Assembly (NCBI RefSeq): GCF_003076475.1
Contig: NZ_CP020919.1
Span: forward strand, 744,001 to 808,000
DNA length: 64,000 nt
Source: Flavobacterium kingsejongi
Lineage (GTDB): Bacteria; Bacteroidota; Bacteroidia; Flavobacteriales; Flavobacteriaceae
Direction: 5' to 3'
Shown piece after piece: positions 56,745-64,000 of the stretch. A program made the position numbers and the translations under genes. How positions within the stretch are numbered: the first letter of the stretch is position 1; the number at the start of each line of letters is the position of its first letter. The notes below the pieces were generated by a model. It was not told the DNA's origin. It saw nothing but the letters and a program-made list of their open reading frames with translations, and did not search any database.

Positions 56745-57015
56745 AATCGCTTATTTTTTAAATTGTTACTATCTTAAATTTACTTCACACAGTACAGAAA
56801 ACAAATGACAATTGAATTTTTATACCATTCAAAGTCTATTATTTCGAATAATAGCGTGCCAAGAGCTGTTTATTTCTATTCGCCTTGATCAACCCATATA
56901 ATTTTAACATTGTGCTGTTATATTCTTAAACAGAATACAGCATACAAATCACAAATCACTACAAAACAACAGCTTAACGCTACTGATTTTCCTACATTAT
57001 CAAAAAAAGGAAGCT

Positions 57016-57209
57016 ATCCACGGTCGTGGACAGGCTGCTGCACGTTCGCTGCGTCCGTCCACGATCGAAAATGACCTCCTGCATGTCTGCAGCACTCCGT
57101 CCACGGTCGTGGACAAGTCCCTGCATAGTCGCTGCCCCTGTCCACGATCGAAAATAGCCTCCTGCATGTCTGCAGCAGCTCGTCCACTATCGTGGACGAG
57201 CTGCTGCAG
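57016..57209. repeat. 83-bp tandem repeat with GTCCAC-GTGGAC palindromes
   Basis: Two full units (57016-57098 and 57099-57181) and a truncated third from 57182. Each unit opens with GTCCACGGTCGTGGAC or a near copy (the first has A in place of the leading G), carries GTCCACGATCGAAAAT at offset 41 in both, and ends with CTCCTGCATGTCTGCAGCA. The third unit opens with GTCCACTATCGTGGAC. An inverted fragment CCATCGTGGAC follows at 57226-57236. GC content contrasts sharply with the surroundings. Confidence 0.9.
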
Positions 57210-57217
57210 GTTTTTTT
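57170..57217 (+). terminator. Perfect 18-bp hairpin followed by seven T
   Basis: CTGCAGCAGCTCGTCCAC (57170-57187) and its exact complement (57192-57209) enclose the loop TATC; G and TTTTTTT follow (57211-57217). This is a textbook intrinsic terminator in the plus direction, though no gene ends nearby on that strand, so it may end a noncoding transcript of the repeats. Confidence 0.7.
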
Positions 57218-57444
57218 ACCATTTTCCATCGTGGACAACACCCCCTTTTTTAGAATTTTGTCTTTTTTAGACCATTAAATGCGTGGTAAAATCATAGAAT
57301 CCTAACATTAAAGATTATTAAAATATCAAAAAAGAGCACTAAAAACATATTAATAAAAAAATAAGGATAAAATTATATTTAAATCTTATTACAATATTTT
57401 TATTATTAAAAAGTTATAAATAAATTAATTTAAACTTTTTATAC

Positions 57445-58176
57445 ATGAAATTACAACAAATTAGCCTAAACCGGCTGCAGTATGTAGAGTCCGGACAATT
57501 TATTAACCGTTTCCTGACTGATTTTGACAGCTTAGGACTGGATCCGTCAGAGGATCCTGAATTCCAACTGAGTTATGACAGCTTAAAAGAACAGGCCGTC
57601 GTCTATGAACTCGCTTTGATGCAAATCAGGGCCAAGGCAGCTTCGGGAGCATTGGCACAACTGGATCAGGTACGCGACCAGAAATTTGCCACCTTGCGCC
57701 AAGCACTTCTGGTACACCGCTATACCGATGACCCGGCCGAAAAAAGCGCTTATACCCTCCTCCGGATTGTCCTGAAAACCTACCGGGATCTTATCCGTAT
57801 GAATTTTGAAGCGGAGACATTAGCCATCAATACTCTAATTTCGACGTTGCGTTCTGCCCAATATTTACCTGCGATACAAACATTAGGCATGGAAAACCAC
57901 ATCACGGTACTCGAAACCGCAAATGAAGCTTTTAAAGGCATGTTTGATTCCCGGTCGACCGAGACAATCACCACCACTGTTTACGACACAAAAATGCTTC
58001 GTAAAACGATTTTAAACACCTATACCGAGTTGGCGCAGTATTGTGCCATAATGGCGAAACGAAAAAACACCCCTTACTATAATCAGATCGTTACCGCAAT
58101 TAACCATGGAAGAAAGTATTATGCCGATATCCTCGCGCACCGTTCCGGTGTTGCCGATGCTACCCCGGACGCATAA
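57445..58176 (+). CDS. DUF6261 family protein
   Basis: 243 residues, almost entirely helical by composition, without signal peptide or membrane span. It starts MKLQQISLNRLQYVESGQFI and resembles the Bacteroidota DUF6261 family, whose function is unknown. The ATG follows about 200 bp of extremely AT-rich DNA and the GC-rich palindromic repeat array. A terminator follows. Nothing in the chain suggests an enzyme active site. I recall the family from general composition and start motif; a profile search would settle it. Confidence 0.7.
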   Translation: MKLQQISLNRLQYVESGQFINRFLTDFDSLGLDPSEDPEFQLSYDSLKEQAVVYELALMQIRAKAASGALAQLDQVRDQKFATLRQALLVHRYTDDPAEKSAYTLLRIVLKTYRDLIRMNFEAETLAINTLISTLRSAQYLPAIQTLGMENHITVLETANEAFKGMFDSRSTETITTTVYDTKMLRKTILNTYTELAQYCAIMAKRKNTPYYNQIVTAINHGRKYYADILAHRSGVADATPDA

Positions 58177-58218
58177 ATCCCGTACATTTCAGACATTGCT
58201 GCTGAGGCGGCATAAACC

Positions 58219-58255
58219 AAAAAACCACCGGATACCTGAAGTACCGGTGGTTTTT
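58219..58255. terminator. Bidirectional intrinsic terminator
   Basis: AACCACCGG-A-TAC-CTGAA-GTA-CCGGTGGTT followed by TTT, between the convergent DUF6261 and efflux channel genes. Confidence 0.9.
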
Positions 58256-58301
58256 ACGTAATTAATAGTAACCAAAAATTAATTAATCTCCTGTCACAGC
58301 C

Positions 58302-59726
58302 TTACTGCCATCCCCCGCCTAAAGCACGGTATAGTGTAATTACTGCATTGTATTGCTTGTATTTATTGTCAATCAGGTTCAGTTCGGTGGTCAGCGCATT
58401 GTCTTTTGCAGTCAATACTTCCAGGTAGTTTACCAGACCATAGGTCAGTAACTCATCGGAATAATCAGCGGCTTTTCGCAACGCATCCACCTGTTGTTCG
58501 CGTACTGAAATCTTATAGGTCTCATTGTTGTACATCGCCAGCGCATCCGATACTTCTTTACCCGCTGTCAGCAATGATTTCTCAAACTGCAGGTAAGCCT
58601 GTTCCTGGTTGGCTTTGGCCACTTCATAACGGGTTTTGATCTGGCGTTGGTTGAAAATCGGCTGGGTCAGTCCGGTTACCACATTGGCAAATAACGAACG
58701 GGCACTCATCCACTCCTTGATATCAATACTCTGCAAACCACCGGTAGCGGTAATTTTCAGCGATGGGTAAAAACTGCTTCGGGCTACATTGGTCAACTCA
58801 AAAGTGTTTACCAGGTTGTATTCTGCAGCAATAACATCAGGACGGTTGCGCAATAAGGCTGCGGACACTCCTAAGGTAATTTGCGGCGCCAGGTTCTGAC
58901 TTGCAAAATCACTACGGTTGATTGCTTTTGGCGCTTCGCCCAACAAAATACTCATGGTATTTTCCAATACTACGATATTGTATTTCAGGTCTGCCAGGAT
59001 AACTTCGGTAGCATATTTCTGTGCTTCCGTTTGTTTCACCCCTACTTCATTCACATTCCCGGCATCTTTCAAGGCATGGATGGTTTCGATACTTTCATTA
59101 CGGTTCACCAAATTCTGCTCTGCCACTTTTACCTGTGCATCCAAGGACAACAACTGGTAATAGGTAGAGGCAATATTAGCGATCAATTGGGTTTTTACCA
59201 ATTGGTTTGCGGCAATCGTCTGCAGGTAACTCGCATTGGTCGCGCGTTTGTTGCTTCGGATCTTACCCCAAACATCTGCTTCCCAGGCCAGGGTTCCGGT
59301 AAGCTGGTACTGGTCTACATTGGTTTTTCCACCGCCACTGCTGAATAAGGCACCCAACTGGCTATTTTTGGAAAGTTCCTGGTGTGTCCAGTCTGCTCCG
59401 GTAGAAAGCGTCGGGAAATACCCGGCTTTCCCCTGTTTCATCGTCGCTTCGGCAGCTACAATATTCTGTAGTGCGATACGGATATCGAGGTTATTTTGTA
59501 ATCCTGTTTTGATATAGCCCTGTAAAATCGGGTCGGTAAAGATGTGGTCCCAGGCTACCGATGCCATCGAAACGGTATCGGTTGAAGCAGCCTGAGTACG
59601 GTACAAATCTTCTGTTTTTACCTGTGGTCTCTCGTATTTTTTGGCAACAAAACACGATTGCATGGTAACTCCTGCTACCACAATCACAGCTATTTTATAT
59701 ACTGGTTTAATTCTCATTTTCTTCAT
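58302..59726 (-). CDS. Outer-membrane efflux channel (TolC/NodT family lipoprotein)
   Basis: 474 residues with a lipoprotein signal (TMQSC, Cys about 25). Two repeated OEP helical/strand halves are visible (IRIALQNIVAAEATMKQGKAGYFPTLS and LLRNRPDVIAAEYNLVNTFELTNVARSSFYPSL). It forms the trimeric exit duct for the RND pump encoded just upstream. The ATG at 59726 lies inside the end of the pump gene, an overlap of 20 bp, so translation is probably coupled. Confidence 0.93.
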   Translation of the reverse strand: MKKMRIKPVYKIAVIVVAGVTMQSCFVAKKYERPQVKTEDLYRTQAASTDTVSMASVAWDHIFTDPILQGYIKTGLQNNLDIRIALQNIVAAEATMKQGKAGYFPTLSTGADWTHQELSKNSQLGALFSSGGGKTNVDQYQLTGTLAWEADVWGKIRSNKRATNASYLQTIAANQLVKTQLIANIASTYYQLLSLDAQVKVAEQNLVNRNESIETIHALKDAGNVNEVGVKQTEAQKYATEVILADLKYNIVVLENTMSILLGEAPKAINRSDFASQNLAPQITLGVSAALLRNRPDVIAAEYNLVNTFELTNVARSSFYPSLKITATGGLQSIDIKEWMSARSLFANVVTGLTQPIFNQRQIKTRYEVAKANQEQAYLQFEKSLLTAGKEVSDALAMYNNETYKISVREQQVDALRKAADYSDELLTYGLVNYLEVLTAKDNALTTELNLIDNKYKQYNAVITLYRALGGGWQ

Positions 59727-62700
59727 TTAAAAGTAAAACATCAGATTCCTGTTCTGTTGGTTTTCCGGAAATACGTTCCTGAAGCCCTTGGAAAATCACG
59801 AACAATACCGGAATAAAGAACACCCCGATTAAAGTTCCAATCAACATTCCCCCTACAGCTCCCATACCGATAGAACGGTTACCTACAGCTCCTACACCAT
59901 TGGCAAATGCCAGCGGGATCAATCCGAGGATAAAGGCAAAAGAGGTCATTAAGATCGGACGCAAACGCGCACGGGCACCATCAATCGCTGATTCAAAAAG
60001 GCTCATTCCATGTTTCCTTCGCTGGATGGCAAATTCGACAATCAAAATCGCATTCTTGGCGAGCAGTCCGATAAGCATGATCAGGGCAACCTGAAAGTAG
60101 ATATTATTCTCCAGACCAGCCAGTTTCACAAAGCCAATGGCTCCGGCAATACCTACCGGTAAGGATAATAATACCGCAAAAGGTACCAAGTAACTCTCGT
60201 ATTGTGCACTTAACAGGAAGTATACAAAGATCAAACTCAACAGGAATACACCCGCTGCCTGGCTTCCGGCAAGAATTTCCTCACGGGTCATCCCGGAAAA
60301 TTCATAGCCATAGGTTTTTGGCAAATGCTGTGCTGCAACTTCCTGAATGGCCTTAATCGCATCCCCTGAACTGTAGCCTGGTTTTGCTTTACCATTAATG
60401 TTTACGGCTTTCAGCATGTTGAATCGGCTTACCGCTTCCGGTCCGTATACTTTTTTGAAATCGATAAACTGGCTGATCGCAACCTGCTGCCCTTTATCAT
60501 TTCGTACATAAATATTATTGATCGAATTCTCATCCGCACGCTGCTCCGGTTTGGCCTGGATCATGACACGAAACTGCTTTCCGAAACGGTTGAAGTCAGT
60601 CGTATACAATCCACCATAGTACCCTTGCATCGTATTGAAGATATCACTTATGGCAACCCCGGCATCTTTTGCTCTTTCGATATTGATGTCCATTTGGTAT
60701 TGCGGGAAGTTCGGGTTAAAGTTGGTCATCGCATACTGGATTTCCGGACGTTGGTTCAACGCCTGCAGGAATTCCCCGGTTACCCCACTCACGGTTTGCC
60801 AGCTGTCATCCCCTTTATCCTGTAATTTGAATTCAAAACCATCGGCAGTACCAAATCCCGATACACTCGGAGGGGTAAAGAACAATAGTTTAGCATCTTT
60901 AAATCCGGCAGTACGGGCAAAAAGTTCCCCTAATATTGCATCTACAGACTGATTGGCCTCCTTACGTTGGTCCCAGTCTTTTAATTTGATTACGGCAAAG
61001 GCGTACGAACCACCATTTACCCCATTCAGCAAACTGAATCCGACAACACTCATACGGGCTTCTACCAAAGGCATAGAGACCAGTAAGGAATCCAGTTGGT
61101 TTACGGCAATCTGTGTTTTTTCCAATGTTGTTCCCGGAGGCATTGTAATATCGGCCATGATAATTCCACGGTCTTCATTCGGGATAAATCCGGAAGGTGT
61201 GGTTTTGAACAATAAGATGGTTACAGCGGTAAAGACCAAAAGCCCTACCACAGTGATCCATTTTCTTTTTACCAATACGCCCAGTGATCGGGTGTATTTA
61301 CGGTTCAACGAATCAAATCCAACGTTGAACGCATCAAAGAAACGGTCTTTAATATTTTTCTTATGGTGTTTAGCACCATCATGTGGTTTCAGGAACAAGG
61401 CACATAAAGCCGGGCTCAATGTCAATGCGTTTACCGCAGAAATCAAAATCGCAATTGCCAGTGTAATCGCAAACTGCTGATAGAATACCCCGGATGGCCC
61501 TTTCAGGAACGATACCGGAATAAATACCGCCGACATTACCAGTGTAATGGAAACGATCGCACCAGAAATCTCATTCATGGCAGAAAGTGTCGCTTCCTTA
61601 CCAGATTTAGCCCCTTCATCTAATTTGGCGTGCACCGCCTCGACGACGACAATCGCATCATCGACCACAATACCAATAGCCAGTACCATCGCAAAAAGCG
61701 TTAACATATTGATCGAGAACCCAAAGAGGCTCAGGAAGAAGAATGTACCGATAATCGCTACCGGAACAGCAATAGCCGGTATCAGGGTAGAACGGAAATC
61801 CTGAAGGAATACGAATACCACAATAAATACCAGGATAAAAGCTTCTACCAGGGTAGAGATTACTTTATGGATGGAAGCATCCAGGAACGTTTTGGTATTA
61901 AACGGAATAACATACTCGATCCCTTTTGGGAAATCGGCTTTGCTTTCGTCCATAATTTTTAAAACATCCTCGATAATTTCCTGGGCATTGGATCCGGAAG
62001 TCTGGAAGATACCAATAGCGACCCCTTCTTTACCCATACCAAAGTTTTTGGCTCCATAATTAAAGGCACCCAATTCTACTGTTGCCACATCTTTCAGCCT
62101 TAGGAAATTCCCATTACCGGAAGATTTGATGACAATATTCTCATATTCAGATACCTGGGACAGACGTCCTTTGTATTTGATTACATATTCATAAACACCC
62201 GTTGCATTTTCCCCGAATTTACCCGGAGCAGCTTCCACGTTTTGTTCCATCAGGGCAGCCTGAATGTCTTTTGGAGCTATATTATAGGCGTTCATTTTTT
62301 CAGGATCGATCCAGATACGCATCGAATAATCTTTCGCACCGAATACATTCACCTGACCTACACCGTTGACACGCTGTAATTTAGGCACAAGGTTGATCTT
62401 GGCAAAATTCTGAACATAGGTTCCATCATATTCTTTACTGTCGGAATACAACGACAGGAACATCAGGGAACCGGCCTGGCTCTTGATCGTTGTTACCCCG
62501 GTTTGTACTACGGCAGCTGGTAATTTGCTGGTTGCCCGTGATACACGGTTCTGAACGTTTACCGCCGCAATATCCGGATCGGTACCCAATTCAAAGAAAA
62601 CGGTAATTTTGGCCGAACCGTCATTCGCAGCAGAAGAGGTCATATAAGTCATCCCTTCCACCCCATTAATTTCTTCTTCCAACGGTACTACCACACTATT

Positions 62701-62874
62701 CAGTACGGTTTCGGAGTTGGCTCCGGTATAGGTGGCACTGACCTGAACTGTCGGTGGTGCAATTTCAGGATATTGCTCTATCGGTAAAGACATCAATCCC
62801 AACACCCCTAAAATGGTAATTAAGATCGAAATTACGGTAGAGAGTACCGGTCTTTCTATAAATGTTTTTAACAT
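59707..62874 (-). CDS. RND multidrug efflux pump, HAE1 family
   Basis: 1055 residues with the 12-span layout: MLKTFIERPVLSTVISILITI at the N-terminus, proton-relay acids in AIGIVVDDAIVVVEAVH (span 4), GPSGVFYQQFAITLAIAILISA, and the second half ending in VGGMLIGTLIGVFFIPVLFVIF. It exports drugs, detergents or metabolites across both membranes, driven by protons. It lies between the fusion protein (9 bp upstream) and the outer-membrane channel. The substrate is not known. Confidence 0.95.
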   Translation of the reverse strand: MLKTFIERPVLSTVISILITILGVLGLMSLPIEQYPEIAPPTVQVSATYTGANSETVLNSVVVPLEEEINGVEGMTYMTSSAANDGSAKITVFFELGTDPDIAAVNVQNRVSRATSKLPAAVVQTGVTTIKSQAGSLMFLSLYSDSKEYDGTYVQNFAKINLVPKLQRVNGVGQVNVFGAKDYSMRIWIDPEKMNAYNIAPKDIQAALMEQNVEAAPGKFGENATGVYEYVIKYKGRLSQVSEYENIVIKSSGNGNFLRLKDVATVELGAFNYGAKNFGMGKEGVAIGIFQTSGSNAQEIIEDVLKIMDESKADFPKGIEYVIPFNTKTFLDASIHKVISTLVEAFILVFIVVFVFLQDFRSTLIPAIAVPVAIIGTFFFLSLFGFSINMLTLFAMVLAIGIVVDDAIVVVEAVHAKLDEGAKSGKEATLSAMNEISGAIVSITLVMSAVFIPVSFLKGPSGVFYQQFAITLAIAILISAVNALTLSPALCALFLKPHDGAKHHKKNIKDRFFDAFNVGFDSLNRKYTRSLGVLVKRKWITVVGLLVFTAVTILLFKTTPSGFIPNEDRGIIMADITMPPGTTLEKTQIAVNQLDSLLVSMPLVEARMSVVGFSLLNGVNGGSYAFAVIKLKDWDQRKEANQSVDAILGELFARTAGFKDAKLLFFTPPSVSGFGTADGFEFKLQDKGDDSWQTVSGVTGEFLQALNQRPEIQYAMTNFNPNFPQYQMDINIERAKDAGVAISDIFNTMQGYYGGLYTTDFNRFGKQFRVMIQAKPEQRADENSINNIYVRNDKGQQVAISQFIDFKKVYGPEAVSRFNMLKAVNINGKAKPGYSSGDAIKAIQEVAAQHLPKTYGYEFSGMTREEILAGSQAAGVFLLSLIFVYFLLSAQYESYLVPFAVLLSLPVGIAGAIGFVKLAGLENNIYFQVALIMLIGLLAKNAILIVEFAIQRRKHGMSLFESAIDGARARLRPILMTSFAFILGLIPLAFANGVGAVGNRSIGMGAVGGMLIGTLIGVFFIPVLFVIFQGLQERISGKPTEQESDVLLLNEENEN

Positions 62875-62883
62875 AATGTACTT

Positions 62884-64000
62884 TTATTTTACTTGAGGGT
62901 TTTGTTTTTTCACAACAGTAGTATCCGTTGCCTGGTCAGCTGCTTCATCTTTTTGTTCTGTAGCTGCTTCTGCCTTCGCTTCGTCTTTTACTTGCTGTGG
63001 TGTAATTTCCATATCGTCTTTCAGTTTGCTGGCGCCTTCAACGACTACAACTTCTCCTGCCTCAAGGCCTTCGGAAACGATGAAATTAAGTCCTGATGTC
63101 CCAGCGGTAGTCACGATTCTTGTTTTCACTTTGTTGTCTTTTCCAACCACAAACAGCATTTGTTTTCCTTGTTGGTCAAACACTGCATTTTGCGGTACTA
63201 ACAATGCCCCTTTAAGCTCAATAGGAATACGGATGATTCCGGTGCTTCCACTTCTTAAGATGGCTTCCGGGTTATTGAATTCTGCACGGAACTGTGTGGT
63301 TCCGGTAGTAGGATTCACAAGACCGTTTACCGTAACGATTTTCCCTTTTACATTATACTCTGAATTGTCTACCAATAAAAGTGTAACCGGTGGTACTGTT
63401 TTGATTTTTTCAGCCATCGTACTTCCTTTAAAGGTTTTATTGAAAACCAATAATTGTTTTTCATTCAAAGAGAAATAAGCACGGATTACTTTAGAGTCCG
63501 AAACGGTAGTCAGTGGCTGCTCAATAGTAGAGCTCACTAAGCTTCCTTCACGGTATGGCAAACTCCCTACTACTCCATTAACCGGAGAAGTGATGGTACC
63601 AAAACCGATATTCGCGGCAATACTTCCGTAAGCGCTTTTTGCCTGTGCCAGTTTGGCTTTAGCTGTTTCCAATTGTACCACACTGATGATTTTGCGATCT
63701 ACCAATGGTTTCAATCGGTCTACTTCTACCTGCGCAGCAGTAACGTTAGCTTTAGCAGCATTAGCATCCTGGCTTAAGGTTTGGGTTTCCAGCTTAAAAA
63801 GAAGTTGTCCTTTTTTCACCATCTGACCTTCATCCACATAGATTTTCTGGATGAATCCAGTTACTTTTGGACGAATTTCAACATTTTGCTGGCCTTCTAA
63901 ATTTGCGGTATATTCCTGGTATACTACCGCATCCTGTTGTTTTATGGTCTGAACGGGAAACGGAGCCGGACCCTGAGGGGCCTGCTGTTCTTCTTTCTTT
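62884..64000 (-). CDS. RND efflux membrane fusion protein, 5' end outside window
   Basis: About 372 residues are visible; the gene runs off the right edge, so the signal sequence is missing. The biotinyl-lipoyl-like hairpin region (PKVTGFIQKIYVDEGQMVKKGQLLFKLE), a helical hairpin (QDANAAKANVTAAQVEVDRLK) and beta-barrel domains (GTITSPVNGVVGSLPYREGSLV) are recognisable. The C-terminal tail is rich in Glu, Ala and Lys. It bridges the pump and the outer-membrane channel encoded downstream. An open GTG at 63837 is internal and not the true start. Confidence 0.93.
   Translation of the reverse strand, partial: KKEEQQAPQGPAPFPVQTIKQQDAVVYQEYTANLEGQQNVEIRPKVTGFIQKIYVDEGQMVKKGQLLFKLETQTLSQDANAAKANVTAAQVEVDRLKPLVDRKIISVVQLETAKAKLAQAKSAYGSIAANIGFGTITSPVNGVVGSLPYREGSLVSSTIEQPLTTVSDSKVIRAYFSLNEKQLLVFNKTFKGSTMAEKIKTVPPVTLLLVDNSEYNVKGKIVTVNGLVNPTTGTTQFRAEFNNPEAILRSGSTGIIRIPIELKGALLVPQNAVFDQQGKQMLFVVGKDNKVKTRIVTTAGTSGLNFIVSEGLEAGEVVVVEGASKLKDDMEITPQQVKDEAKAEAATEQKDEAADQATDTTVVKKQNPQVK

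Larger units (their letters stand above)
56745..57444. other. 700-bp intergenic region with GC-rich palindromic repeats in AT-rich DNA
   Basis: The flanks (56745-57010 and 57218-57444) are very AT-rich and hold no gene. The middle, 57016-57217, is GC-rich and made of tandem palindromic repeats ending in a strong hairpin. Short open frames across the repeats show no recognisable protein. Confidence 0.75.

Noticed and set aside
57016..57209. Possible CRISPR array
   Set aside because: Only two full units, no distinct spacers, internal palindromes and no cas genes in the window.
57014..57241. Minus-strand open frame across the palindromic repeats
   Set aside because: Its sequence (repeats of SIVDRG-like phrases) simply reflects the 83-bp repeat and matches no protein family.
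63837..63837. GTG at 63837 as the start of the membrane fusion protein
   Set aside because: The conserved lipoyl-like region continues upstream in frame to the right edge, so the true start is outside the window.

Overview
The window looks like a chromosomal stretch of a Flavobacterium-like member of the Bacteroidota. Evidence for this: intergenic DNA is AT-rich, several promoters fit the Bacteroidota pattern TTG/TTTG-N(18-21)-TAnnTTTG, and marker families typical of the phylum are present (SusC/SusD pair, GLPGLI proteins, IPExxxVDY protein, DUF6261, fused SdhC cytochrome b, OmpA with thrombospondin type-3 repeats). No rRNA, tRNA or CRISPR array was seen.

Region 1-12.9 kb is accessory and holds the most unusual content. 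It is a RiPP (ribosomally made, post-translationally modified peptide) locus on the minus strand: a LanB dehydratase split into two overlapping genes (glutamylation half 5335-7572, elimination half 4463-5338), a membrane-anchored TPR/AraC-type regulator (2757-4457), a 77-residue precursor peptide (1505-1738) with a double-glycine leader and a Thr/Pro-rich core that has no Cys, and a subtilisin-like peptidase cut by the left edge. An intact IS5-family element (1781-2700, TTAT target duplication) sits 43 bp upstream of the precursor start and separates it from the rest of the operon. Related palindromes lie upstream of lanB and upstream of the precursor. Divergent from lanB are a small exported protein, two GLPGLI proteins and a TonB-receptor-like barrel.

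Region 13-22.2 kb is a small polysaccharide-use locus: SusC, SusD and a GH30 glycosidase on the minus strand, with a divergent hybrid sensor/regulator. The regulator is interrupted by a frameshift at a run of seven T.

Region 22.3-55.6 kb is mostly core genome: succinate dehydrogenase (sdhCAB), ChaN-like lipoprotein, aminopeptidase P, an AddAB-like pair separated by ompA and kbl, Mn-type superoxide dismutase, PurF-like enzyme, PfkB kinase, RNase HI, purN, then acpP-fabF-rnc-IPExxxVDY-pyk, a Bax-inhibitor-1 protein, PAS protein, DNA polymerase IV, a Gcr-type membrane protein, CYTH protein and a YpdA-type reductase. Between sod and purF lie two tandem, near-identical small-RNA-like genes, each with its own promoter and terminator.

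Region 55.6-64 kb has a TlpA-like thioredoxin, a small exported protein, a GC-rich 83-bp tandem palindromic repeat that ends in a perfect 18-bp hairpin plus seven T, a DUF6261 gene, and an RND multidrug efflux operon (membrane fusion protein, pump, outer-membrane channel) that runs off the right edge.
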